DNA from: UBA4064 sp050179135
Lineage (GTDB): Bacteria; Desulfobacterota; Desulfobacteria; Desulfobacterales; Desulfatirhabdiaceae
DNA length: 64,000 bases
Assembly: GCA_050179135.1 (NCBI GenBank)
Contig: JBFXFK010000001.1
Coordinates: forward strand, 1 to 64,000
Direction of reading: 5' to 3'
Shown: positions 47,304 through 56,851 of the stretch, one piece after another
Layout: every line of letters begins with the position of its first letter
Position numbering within the stretch: position 1 is the stretch's first letter
Program-made: the position numbers and the translations under genes
Notes under the pieces: model-generated
Told to the model about the DNA's origin: nothing
Databases searched by the model: none
What the model saw: the letters and a program-made list of their open reading frames with translations, nothing else

Positions 47304-50300
47304 ATGAACCAATTACAACATACCGCACTGGTCGTTATCGGGATGCATCGCAGCGGCACATCGATGTTGGCTGGATGCCTGCATCGGCTGGGAGTCAATC
47401 TGGGGACCAGTATGATGGCCCCCAACCCGTCCAATGAGTTAGGATATTTTGAAAATCGGGATATTGTCCTGATTCATGACATTCTGCTGCGCGATCTGGG
47501 TTGCAGGTGGGATGTGCTGGGCAATCTGCCGGATGACTGGCTGGAGAGCGAAGCCGCTGACCAGGCGGAAAAAAAGCTGATCACGCTCATCGAGAGGGAA
47601 TTTTCGGTTGACCGCCTGTGGGCAGTCAAGGATCCCAGAATATGCCGGCTGATGCCGTTATGGACCCGGTTATTGAAACGCATGGATGTTCAGCCGATTT
47701 TTACCATCATGGTTCGGCATCCATTTGAAGTGGCAAAATCTTTGGAAAAACGGGATCAGTTTGATCTGATGAAAGGACACCTGTTGTGGATGGTGCATTA
47801 TCGGGATGCGCTGAACCGGTGTCTGGAATATCCCCATGTCATGATTACTTACGATCAGTTGCTGGCCGATCCGTTTTCCACGCTCAACCGAATCAGCCGG
47901 GTACTGAATTTCAGTTATCCCCAGGATATCGACCAATACTATTCGTCAATTATCAATTTTATCCGGCCGGAATTAAAACATCACGAGATCAGTCATGATT
48001 CCGGGACAGGCCCCGGCGGCATATTTGTTCAATACGACTGGATATATCAGCAGTTTCGGTTGGCGCTGACGCAGGCGATCGACTTTCATCCACTGGATGA
48101 ATCCGATTCCGATCCCGTATCAAAATCCAGAAAAATGGCCAGTGATTCCCAATTGTCGGTTTTTCCGCTGGTCACATCCATCAGAACACCGTCCGGATTC
48201 AAATTTGAACAAAATCACGCCACAGCCATGTTCAACAATCTTCTGACGATTATCGGTCGTTATGAACGGGCCGATATCAGCCATTCCATCAAGCGTGAGC
48301 GTGCCCTGTTAAGTAATATCCGATATGGCGAAGAACTGTTTGTGCAGGCTTTCTTTCCGACACCATCAGAAGGGAAAACACCCTATTCCGAAGAAAAATC
48401 GCAAAAAATACTGATAGCGCCAAACGAATGGGAAAAAATATCCATATCGATCCGTCAGCCGGAAATACTGCGAACCGGACGTCTGCGATTTGATCCACTT
48501 AATACCCGGGGGATCGTATTTATTTCTGCCATAAAACTGCTGAATGGGATTACCGGTCAGATTGTCTGGTCAGCGGAAACTTCAGACGCTTTTAATACGT
48601 GTTCTGTCAAAGAGGATGCCTTTGTCCTTTCCACTGACAAGAATCTGGAGCTGGTTTGCACCGGCTCCGACCCGCAATTGCTTTTACCCAAACTTCCTGA
48701 TTTGCCGGATATTCCCCTGACGCTGGAAATCTGGATGAAAGCCACTCGCAGCATGATTGCATTACAGGATGCATGGTCAAAAACTACTCTTTCTGATGCG
48801 GGTAAAACCAGTGAGATATCCGGACTGAAAATCAATATATCGCAATATCAGAAAAAGGAGACCACTCTTCAGAATGAACTGAAGGCGCTGTCAGAGGAAA
48901 AGCAGAAGCAGACAGCGGAGTTGAACGCCAAGGCATCTGAACTTCAAAAACAGTTGGAAAGCCTGAAACAGGAAAAAGAAAGTCAGAGCGCGGAAGCAAA
49001 GACCCGTGAAGCCGGTCTTCAGACCCAGTTGAAGGCGCTGTCAGAGGAAAAGCAGAAGCAGACAGCGGACTTGAACGCCAAGGCATCTGAACTTCAGAAG
49101 CAGTTGGAAAGCCTGAAACAGGAAAAAGAAAGTCAGAGCGCGGAAGCAAAGACCCGTGAAGCCGGTCTTCAGACCCAGTTGAAGGCGCTGTCAGAGGAAA
49201 AGCAAAAGCAGACAGCGGACTTGAACGCCGAGGCATCTGAACTTCAGAAGCAGTTGGAAAGCCTGAAACAGGAAAAAGAAAGTCAGAGCGCGGAAGCAAA
49301 GACCCGTGAAGCCGGTCTTCAGACCCAGTTGAAGGCGCTGTCAGAAGAAAAGCAGAAGCAGACAGCGGAGTTGAATGCCAAGGCATCTGAACTTCAGAAG
49401 CAGTTGGAAAGCCTGAAACAGGAAAAAGAAAGTCAGAGCGCGGAAGCAAAGACCCGTGAAGCCGGTCTTCAGACCCGGTTGAAAGCGCTGTCAGAGGAAA
49501 AAGAGAAGCAGACATCAGAATTGAATGCGAAGGCAGCAGCACTTCAGAAGCTGTTGGAGGCACTGCAACAGGAAAAAGAAAGTCAGAGCGCGGAAGCAAA
49601 GATTCTGGAAGCCAGTCTTCAGAATGAACTGAAGGCGCTGTCAGAGGAAAAGCAGAAGCAGACAGCGGAGTTGAATGCCAAGGCATCTGAACTTCAGAAG
49701 CAGTTGGAAAGCCTGAAACAGGAAAAAGAAAGTCAGAGCGCAGAAGCCAAGACCCGTGAAGCCGGTCTACAGACGCAGTTGAAGGCGCTGAAAGAGGAAA
49801 AAGAGAAGCAGACAGCGGAATTGAACGCCAAGGCAGCAGACTTTCAGAAGCTGTTGGAGACCCTGCAACAGGAAAAAGAAAGTCAAATCGCGGAAGCCAA
49901 GACCCGTGAGGCCGGTCTTCAGACCCGGTTGAAAGCGCTGTCAGAGGAAAAAGAGAAGCAGACATCAGANNNNNNNNNNTTCAGAAGCTGTTGGAGACCC
50001 TGCAACAGGAAAAAGAAAGTCAAATCGCGGAAGCCAAGACCCGTGAGGCCGGTCTTCAGACCCGGTTGAAAGCGCTGTCAGAGGAAAAAGAGAAGCAGAC
50101 ATCAGAGTTGAATGCGAAGGCAGCAGCACTTCAGAAGCTGTTGGAGGCACTGCAACAGGAAAAAGAAAGTCAGAGCGCGGAAGCAAAGATTCTGGAAGCC
50201 AGTCTTCAGAATGAACTGAAGGCGCTGTCAGAGGAAAAGCAGAAGCAGACAGCGGACTTGAACGCGAAGGCAGCAGCGTTACAAAAGCAGTTGGAAAGCC

Positions 50301-51604
50301 TGAAACAGGAAAAAGAGCGACTGGAGGCAGAAGCAAAGACAAAAGAGATCAGCCTTCAGAATCAGTTGGAAAATATTCTGTCGGATAACAAAACCAAAGA
50401 TAGCCGGATTACAGGCCTGGAAAGCAAGCTGAATTTTCAGGAAGAATTGACCCGGCAATACTATACCGAACTTAGAAATTCTGAACAGGAAAAAATACAA
50501 AAAGAAAATGAAAATGAAAAACAGTTAGCAGAATTGAATGGGAAGACTGCGAGCCTACAAAAGCAGGTAGAAACCCTGCAACAGGAAAAAGAACGGAAGA
50601 GTGCGGAAGCATGGACAAAGGAAGTATGTTTTCAGAACCAATTGAAGGCGTTGCTTGATGAGAAAAACAAACTGATAGACGAGTTTAGTGGCAAAACTGC
50701 GAGCCTACAAAAGCAGGTAGAAACCCTGCAACAGGAAAAAAAGGGTCTATGTGAGGAGTCGAAAACCAGAGAGGCAGAATTTCAGAGCCAGTTGAAGGCG
50801 TTGCTTGATGAGAAAAACAAACTGATAGACGAGTTTAGTGGCAAAACTGCGAGCCTACAAAAGCAGGTAGAAACCCTGCAACAGGAAAAAAAGGGTCTAT
50901 GTGAGGAGTCGAAAACCAGAGAGGCAGAATTTCAGAGCCAGTTGAAGACGTTGCTTGATGAGAAAAACAATCTCATTATAGACAGCGATAAAAAAATTCT
51001 GTCAATTGAAGATAAACTGAAGTCTCAAGAAGAATTAACCCAAAAGTACTATATAGAACTTAAAAATTCTGAAAAGCTGAATTTGCAACAGAAAATGGAT
51101 TCTCTGCGCCAGAAGGGTGAGTTGGAAAAACAAATTGCGGACCTAAATAATAATCTGGTAACTCTTCGCAGCCAACAGGAAAAAATTGAACAGAGCAGGC
51201 GACAAAAACATAAACAACAAATTTATCGCTATCAAACCTGGATTGGGCAGATTGAAAATGATTATATGGCTATACGGGATTCCGCGCGCTGGAAAGCCGG
51301 AAATTTTGTTGTCCGGTTTTTGGAGATACTGATCTTTCGAAAAAAACAGGCCCTGGTTACCGATCATCTGGATCAGTTGTTTCAGGAATACCAAACCGGA
51401 CAGAATTCCAACCCGGAAAGCACGATGCGGAAACTGGCCAATGACATGACGGATATGTTCAATTCCAGGCGGTGGAAATTCGGTCATTTTATCATCTCTA
51501 TTGTTGATAAAATGCTATTCAGGGGAAAATCGAATCAGGCTGCCGATAATGTTAAAAACATTATTCATGAATATCGACAAATTACAGGTGATTATTTTCC
51601 GTGA
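47304..51604 (+). CDS. Sulfotransferase fused to a giant repeat coiled coil
   Basis: After resolving the false gap at 49970-49979 this is one frame of about 1387 residues. Residues 1-240 are a sulfotransferase domain with the PAPS-binding loop GMHRSGTSMLAG and RHPFEVAKSL. Residues 290-510 form a beta-sandwich-like domain also seen in glycan-synthesis proteins. Residues 520-1270 are a coiled coil of 50-residue units (LKALSEEKQKQTAELNAKAS...). The C-terminus has two copies of an S-x-RWK-x-G motif (SARWKAGNF, SRRWKFGHF). It would sulfate a surface glycan; the coiled coil may act as a scaffold or length ruler (inference). Confidence 0.82.
48871..50357. repeat. 150-bp coding tandem repeat
   Basis: Units begin at 48871, 49021, 49171, 49321, 49471, 49621, 49771 and 49921, then 50058 and 50208 after the N run, each 150 bp (50 codons). 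A second, diverged set of the same period lies at 50641, 50791 and 50941. Some neighbouring units are nearly identical, indicating recent expansion. Confidence 0.93.
49843..50106. other. Unmerged contig overlap around a 10-N run
   Basis: 49843-49969 and 49980-50106 are identical over 127 bp. Removing 137 bp (one copy plus the 10 N) restores both the 150-bp phase and a single reading frame. The N run therefore marks a failed contig join, not missing sequence. Confidence 0.85.
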
Positions 51605-52135
51605 AAATGGCTGTTCAGGGGGCAGAGGGGCAGAGTTTAATCGGTTTTTTTTGCGTTATGTCAAAATTTCATTTTGGCACTCCAGTGGGCCAAATTGGAA
51701 CCAATGCCTCTATTTTCATTCCTGGGGGTGAACCACTCAAAATGATTCATGATCGTTTACCGTGAAAATACATCGTCAGTCGTGGCCGGCGTAGGGCGGC
51801 ATTTTACATGCCGCCGTTATAATTGAATGATAACCATATTGATGGCAGGGTATAAAACCCTGCCTTACGCCGGTTATCAATGTTCATTCATGGGGGCGAG
51901 CAAATCCTCGATCATGAGCATTTACCGTAAAAATGCACCTCATTCGTCATTCCTGCGAACGCAGGAACGAAGTGAAGCGATAGCGTTATCCAGAATACGT
52001 AATAAAATATAGTATATTGAAATTATTGATAAATAGTGATTTATATTCTTGACACGCAAAAGTGATATCCGTATAAGACTGGTGGAAATAAATAAATTCA
52101 CATAAAAGCAAGCTCCTTGAACATGATTTCTTACA
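51605..52135. repeat. Repeat-only spacer
   Basis: No gene. A TGTCAAAAT palindrome (51659-51679, one mismatch) with CACTCCAGTGGG flank, two REP-D copies (51715-51760 and 51884-51925), a GGCGTAGGGCGGCATTTTACATGCCGCC hairpin region (51789-51817), and a TTCCTGCGAACGCAGGAA palindrome (51950-51967). Confidence 0.75.
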
Positions 52136-54130
52136 ATGACAAACGCTGTTGATATCATCATACCGTTTCATAATGGACTCAACACGGTTATCGATTGCCT
52201 GGATGCGATTATCCGTTTCACCCGTACCGGCAGTTATAGGCTTTTGCTGATCGATGACAACAGTGACCGGCATACGCATGATTATATCCAAAAATGGGCT
52301 GATGATACCCATCAGGCATCTGTTTTCACCAATGCCAGGCATCTGGGATATCTGAAGTCCGCCAATTCGGGAATTGGTCAGGGAACCGCGCCCTTTATTG
52401 TGCTGATGCAAAGCGATGTGGTGGTGACACAGGGATGGCTGGACAGGATGGTGGCCTGCGCAGAAACAGATAATGATATCGCACTGGTCATGCCGCTTGT
52501 CAGTGCCGATCCCCGGAATGGTTTGCCACTGCCACCGGGTGTCAGTTTTGTTTTCATGGATGAATATGTGCAAACCCGGTTTTGTGGCAGAACTGTGGAT
52601 ACCGTGCCTCAAAAAGCCGGATGCATGCTGATCCGACGCAGCGTTGTGGAAAAAACCGGCCTGTTTGACAATATCTATGACCAGAAAACGTTTGGTCAAT
52701 CCGATCTGGGCATGCGGTTGATAACCGGTGGATTTCGGACAGTTTTGACCTGTGATACCTATGTGTATCAAAAAGGCCGAATTCAGACTCCAGATCAGAC
52801 CCCCAATTACGGCAGGGATCAGGCCATTTTCCATTCCCGATGGGGTGCCACATTTCATCGGAAGTATAAACAATTTCTCAAAACGGATCCGTTGAAGCCC
52901 ATTCGGGATGGACTGGGCTGTCAAACCCGCTGGGACCTCATGCCGGTCATCTGGCAAACCGGCAGGTCCATGCTGACACATGTCAGGGAAAAGAAGTGGC
53001 TGGATGCGGCTTACCAGGGCTTTTGGGGCGCAATGAAGCTGGCCTCTGCAAAAAGGCGATTGCCGCCCCCTGTTTTTGAACCGCTTACAGGCAAACGCAG
53101 GTGTTTACGCGTAACCTATATTCTGCATAACCTGGTGGTGGCTGGCGGTGTTCTGTCTGTGATTCAGATTGTCAACGAATTGATTCTGCTGGGCATCGAT
53201 GCGAAAATTGTCGCCCTTTTTCAGGACCCGGCTGTTGTGGACTGGGCCCGGCTGTATAACGAACCCATTGTGTTTAAAAACCCTCAGGAACTTCTGGACC
53301 GTTTTCCGTTGACCGATATTGTGGTCGCCACCCTTTGGACCACGGCATCTCTGGCGGATCAATTGGTCAGGCAGGGTAAGGCCGCCCAGTCGGCATACTT
53401 TCTTCAGGATTATGAGCCGTGGTTTTTTCCGGAATCCGATCGGGTATCCAGACGCAGGGTTCAGCAGACCTATGCCAGGATTTCCCACCGTATTGTCAAA
53501 TCCCGCTGGCTGGCCGGCATGCTGGCCAAAGAAGGCTACCATACCCATCAAATCAGACTGGGTTTGAATCTGGGTGTTTTCTATCCCCGAAATGTTGACA
53601 GAAACCACCATCCGGTTGTGCTGGCCATGGCGCGGCCCAAAACGCCCCGCCGGGGATTTGCCCCGACGATCGCGGCATTGGCAAACGTCAAACATCAGAT
53701 GCCGGATGTCGAGATCGTTCTTTTTGGCGACCGGTTTCTGAAACGGATGGCCATACCGTTTGAATTTCGCGACGAAGGGGTTGTCACCAGCCAGGACCGG
53801 ATGGCGGAACTGTATTCAGAAGCCACTGTTTTTCTGGATGGATCGGATTTTCAGGGATTTGGCAGATGCGGGCTGGAGGCCATGGCCTGTGGTGCGGCAT
53901 GTGTGTTGACCGGTGCGGGTGGGGTGACCGAATATGCGGTACACGATCACAATTCGCTGATTGTGCCACCCAAACGTCCGGATTTGTTTTCAGAAGCCAT
54001 TTTGACGCTGTTGAAAGACAAACCGCTACGTAACCGTTTGATAGATGAGGGCCTGCAGACAGCCGGAAATTTTTGTCACAAGCGGGAAGCCCGGGAGACA
54101 TATGAATTTTTTAGGCGCCTCCATGAATGA
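52136..54130 (+). CDS. Bifunctional glycosyltransferase, GT2 plus WsaF-like GT4
   Basis: A 664-residue protein. Residues 1-235 are a GT2 domain (DIIIPFHNGLNT, LIDDNSDRHT). Residues about 325-664 are a GT-B domain with FLQDYEPWFFPESD, the WsaF-type signature, and the acidic region FQGFGRCGLEAMACGAACVL. Two sugar transfers in one chain are expected, probably rhamnose or a related deoxyhexose by analogy with WsaF. No ribosome site is obvious before the ATG. The same WsaF-like module occurs in the 1259-residue enzyme. Confidence 0.85.
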   Translation: MTNAVDIIIPFHNGLNTVIDCLDAIIRFTRTGSYRLLLIDDNSDRHTHDYIQKWADDTHQASVFTNARHLGYLKSANSGIGQGTAPFIVLMQSDVVVTQGWLDRMVACAETDNDIALVMPLVSADPRNGLPLPPGVSFVFMDEYVQTRFCGRTVDTVPQKAGCMLIRRSVVEKTGLFDNIYDQKTFGQSDLGMRLITGGFRTVLTCDTYVYQKGRIQTPDQTPNYGRDQAIFHSRWGATFHRKYKQFLKTDPLKPIRDGLGCQTRWDLMPVIWQTGRSMLTHVREKKWLDAAYQGFWGAMKLASAKRRLPPPVFEPLTGKRRCLRVTYILHNLVVAGGVLSVIQIVNELILLGIDAKIVALFQDPAVVDWARLYNEPIVFKNPQELLDRFPLTDIVVATLWTTASLADQLVRQGKAAQSAYFLQDYEPWFFPESDRVSRRRVQQTYARISHRIVKSRWLAGMLAKEGYHTHQIRLGLNLGVFYPRNVDRNHHPVVLAMARPKTPRRGFAPTIAALANVKHQMPDVEIVLFGDRFLKRMAIPFEFRDEGVVTSQDRMAELYSEATVFLDGSDFQGFGRCGLEAMACGAACVLTGAGGVTEYAVHDHNSLIVPPKRPDLFSEAILTLLKDKPLRNRLIDEGLQTAGNFCHKREARETYEFFRRLHE

Positions 54131-54179
54131 AAATTAACAGCGAACCGCAGAATCGTGTGATCTGTCTGACCTCCTGGAG

Positions 54180-54200
54180 TGTCAAAATGAAATTTTGACA
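54180..54200. repeat. TGTCAAAAT palindrome
   Basis: TGTCAAAAT-GAA-ATTTTGACA with a CTCCTGGAG flank. It abuts the first 107-bp hairpin element without a spacer. Confidence 0.85.
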
Positions 54201-54307
54201 TATAGACCTTCAGAAAAATAATTTCGCTGCGTTATCGGTCGGGGATGGCCGAAAAAGGCCTATCCCCTCCCTGCTGCCTTGCGAAATGAATTTTCTGAAG
54301 GTCTATA
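54201..54307. mobile_element. 107-bp hairpin element (MITE-like), copy 1
   Basis: Terminal inverted repeats TATAGACCTTCAGAAAA and TTTTCTGAAGGTCTATA, an inner TCGC/GCGA pair and a central stem GGGGATGGCC / GGCCTATCCCC. No coding capacity. The second copy is at 54496. Confidence 0.8.
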
Positions 54308-54420
54308 GCGGGCAGGTCAGGGTGCCGTGGCTGTTTGCAGCTCCCTGACTTCCGGCTTATGGGCAACTCCGCTGTCAGGTAGGCCAAACTACCGGCCAAC
54401 CAACCTGACCTACCGGCTTT
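54308..54420. repeat. REP-A and REP-B pair between the hairpin elements
   Basis: GGCAGGTCAGGGTGCCGTGGC...AGCTCCCTGAC, then GTCAGGTAGGCCAAACTACCGGCC...CTGACCTACCGG. It has the same A-B order as at 56715. Confidence 0.8.
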
Positions 54421-54495
54421 TCAGTGTAAACCATCAAAATATCAATGATAAAAGCATGTTGTGTCTAATTGTCTCTGTAACGGACTTGGCGGAGC

Positions 54496-54603
54496 TATAG
54501 ACTTTCAGAAAAATAATTTCGCTGCGTTATCGGTCGGGGATGGCCGAGAAAAGGCCTATCCCCTCCCTGCTGCCTTGCGAAATTAATTTTCTGAAAGTCT
54601 ATA
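54496..54603. mobile_element. 108-bp hairpin element (MITE-like), copy 2
   Basis: Termini TATAGACTTTCAGAAAA and TTTTCTGAAAGTCTATA; the interior is nearly identical to copy 1. The C-to-T change in the left arm is matched by G-to-A in the right arm. Confidence 0.8.
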
Positions 54604-54728
54604 TGTGTAACCATGTATTCCAATCCTCTGACGACTGACCAGGACCGAAAAATCACCCTGGGAAACGTGTATATTTTAACGTACGTTATTTCCCGTCCCC
54701 CATTTCTCACAGGACGGAGGGAATAGAG

Positions 54729-55019
54729 ATGAACGAAAAAGATATATTGGACATCTTGCAGAAGGAAAAACGATACCTTCAGGAAAATTTTGGACTGTTG
54801 TCGATCGGACTGTTTGGATCCTATTCCAAAGGCAATCAGGGACCGGAAAGTGATATCGACCTGCTTGTAGAATTATCTGAACCTCGTTTTGATTACCTTG
54901 CAGGGATACAGATATACCTTGAAGACAGAATCGGAAAGCCTGTCGAGGTTATACGAAAGAGAAAAGATATCAGTCATAAATTTTTAAGCCGGATTGAAAA
55001 GAGCATTCATTATGTCTGA
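54729..55019 (+). CDS. mntA: MNT-type nucleotidyltransferase antitoxin (MntA-like)
   Basis: A 96-residue minimal nucleotidyltransferase with the GSYSKG...SDIDLLV active site (GS-x10-DxD). In MntA-HepT systems it AMPylates and silences the HEPN toxin. GGAGGG lies before the ATG. The gene end overlaps the HEPN gene by 8 bp. Confidence 0.9.
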   Translation: MNEKDILDILQKEKRYLQENFGLLSIGLFGSYSKGNQGPESDIDLLVELSEPRFDYLAGIQIYLEDRIGKPVEVIRKRKDISHKFLSRIEKSIHYV

Positions 55020-55374
55020 AGACGAAATATCGGACAACCTGGGTCTGATGATGGAATCCATAATCCTGGTTCAGCAACGATTTTCAAAAATTCTGGAAGC
55101 CGCCGATTTTGCGGCCTCAACGGAAGGTGTTATCCTGCTTGACGCAATTTCTATGAGACTGCAAGTCATTGGTGAGTTGGTCAAAAAAATTCAAAAGGTT
55201 GACCCTCTTTATTTGTCGGGCTATACGGAAATCGATTGGAAAAAAATAGCTAAATTCCGTGATCTTGTTTCTCATCACTACGAACATGTTGATAGTGAAA
55301 TCGTTTATGATATCTGTAAGATGCATATCCCAAAGCTGAATGAAGTGGTGCAGAAAATGCGCAATTCACTTTAA
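55012..55374 (+). CDS. hepT: HEPN-domain toxin (HepT-like)
   Basis: A 120-residue helical protein with the R-x4-H-x-Y motif (RDLVSHHY) of HEPN ribonucleases; the tyrosine is the AMPylation target in characterised pairs. The start is ATG 55012 inside mntA. Antitoxin-first order is common for such pairs. Confidence 0.9.
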   Translation: MSEDEISDNLGLMMESIILVQQRFSKILEAADFAASTEGVILLDAISMRLQVIGELVKKIQKVDPLYLSGYTEIDWKKIAKFRDLVSHHYEHVDSEIVYDICKMHIPKLNEVVQKMRNSL

Positions 55375-55537
55375 GTAAGGCAACTCAAAAGAAATAATCT
55401 ACCCTGATTCATAAACATAAAACATATTCACATGGATATTGGATGTAAGCTCCAAGATGGTCATGGCCAATCCCGAACATGCCAATCCGCTGAAAAGTAT
55501 GACGGCTGTTCAGCCGGATTGCTGGATGCAGCCCCTT

Positions 55538-55582
55538 CAGCCTTCAGTCTTCAGTCTTCAGCCTTCAGCCTTCAGCCTTAAA
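55538..55582. repeat. Heptamer array (CTTCAGC/CTTCAGT)
   Basis: Six to seven units ending two bases before the next start codon, with a GC-rich block GACGGCTGTTCAGCCGG on its left. No room is left for a normal ribosome site. Confidence 0.88.
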
Positions 55583-55583
55583 T

Positions 55584-56591
55584 ATGGACCTGCCAATGGT
55601 ATGTGCAGTCGTTTTAAACTGGAACAGACCAGAAGATACTCTGACGTGCTTGCAGTCCCTTCTGGATTTGAAGGATGACCGGCTGGCGACGATTGTGGTA
55701 TGTGACAACGGATCATCAGACGACTCGGTTCAACAAATCATGGCTTGGGCCAAATGTGCGTTTGGTTCGCGCCATATTGCCCAAACAACCTTATTCGATG
55801 TGGATTCGATTCGGCCGACGCGCGACCTTCGGTTGGTGCTGATTGAAAATCAAAAAAATCTTGGGTTTGCTGCGGGCTGTAATTCAGGCATCCGGTTTGC
55901 TTTGAACCGGAAATGCCATTTTGTCTGGCTGTTGAATAACGACACCCAACTTCATGCGGATGCGCTGTCATCGCTTCTGGTGTGTGCGGAGAAACAGACC
56001 GATGTCGGCATTTGGGGCAGCACCATTGTTGACTATCATCAGAGAAATCGGGTACAGTGCGCAGGCGGTTGTCACTACTGGCCGCTGACCACCGTTTTTA
56101 AATATGCCGATTGTGGCCGATCTCTTGACGATGTCTTTGACAATCCGCCTGTGAAGAATTTGACGTATATATATGGTGCATCCATGTTTATCCGGTCCGG
56201 TGTGTTTGATTGTATCGGTTTGTTGAATGAGGCATATTTCCTGTTTTATGAAGAAATTGATTTTTGTCTCCGATCGAAATCCGCCGGTTATCCTGTAAAA
56301 TGTTGCCCGGACAGCATCGTGTATCATCAACAGTCCAAAAGCTTTGAAAATTTCGGACAATCGCGGCATCGCACCCGGGTTGCGAATTATCATGAAAACC
56401 TCAGCACCCTGATATTTACGGCACGGTTTTATCCGCAGATGTTTCTGGCGGCATGTCTGATTCGTTTTTTTGGCAAAGTGTTTACAATTGTTTTACGAAG
56501 GGACTGGCATCTGATTCAACCGCTTATTTGTGCGTATATGGATTTTTTCAAAGGGTTGTTTAGCGGCCGCTTCACCTTTGGAAAAATATAA
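55584..56591 (+). CDS. Glycosyltransferase family 2 (rhamnosyltransferase-like)
   Basis: A 335-residue GT-A enzyme with VVLNWNRPEDT, VVCDNGSSDDS, WLLNNDTQL (DXD region) and LFYEEIDFCLRSKSAGY, typical of WbbL/RfbF-like rhamnosyltransferases. The C-terminal 90 residues are hydrophobic and may associate with the membrane. It precedes the ABC exporter genes. Its ATG directly follows a heptamer array, so initiation may be weak or leaderless-like. Confidence 0.88.
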   Translation: MDLPMVCAVVLNWNRPEDTLTCLQSLLDLKDDRLATIVVCDNGSSDDSVQQIMAWAKCAFGSRHIAQTTLFDVDSIRPTRDLRLVLIENQKNLGFAAGCNSGIRFALNRKCHFVWLLNNDTQLHADALSSLLVCAEKQTDVGIWGSTIVDYHQRNRVQCAGGCHYWPLTTVFKYADCGRSLDDVFDNPPVKNLTYIYGASMFIRSGVFDCIGLLNEAYFLFYEEIDFCLRSKSAGYPVKCCPDSIVYHQQSKSFENFGQSRHRTRVANYHENLSTLIFTARFYPQMFLAACLIRFFGKVFTIVLRRDWHLIQPLICAYMDFFKGLFSGRFTFGKI

Positions 56592-56851
56592 AATAAACGA
56601 TCATGATCAATGGCCTGATCACCCCCGGGAATGAAAATAAACAGCGAACAGCAGAATATCGAACAAGGAACCGCAGAAGGATGAATCCGGCATCCAGCGG
56701 TCCGGCCACGCAGCGGGTAGGTCAGGGTGCCGCGGCTTTTTGCGGCTCACTGACACCACGCAGACTGCCAATCGCAAGGCCGCAATGTCAGGTAGGCCAA
56801 ACTACCGGCCAACCTGACCTACCGGCTGAATAAAACGCCCTGATTTTTAAA
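56592..56851. repeat. REP-D, REP-A and REP-B spacer
   Basis: REP-D (56599-56640), an AACAGCGAACAGCAGAAT octamer-like run, REP-A (56715-56761) and REP-B (56787-56825). No gene. Confidence 0.8.

Noticed and set aside
48832..49965. 377-codon frame opposite the coiled-coil repeats
   Set aside because: The 150-bp unit lacks stops on this strand too; Ser/Pro-rich repeat translation with no start signal.
49991..51604. Separate 537-codon coiled-coil gene after the 10-N run
   Set aside because: Merging the 127-bp overlap makes it the 3' part of the sulfotransferase gene.
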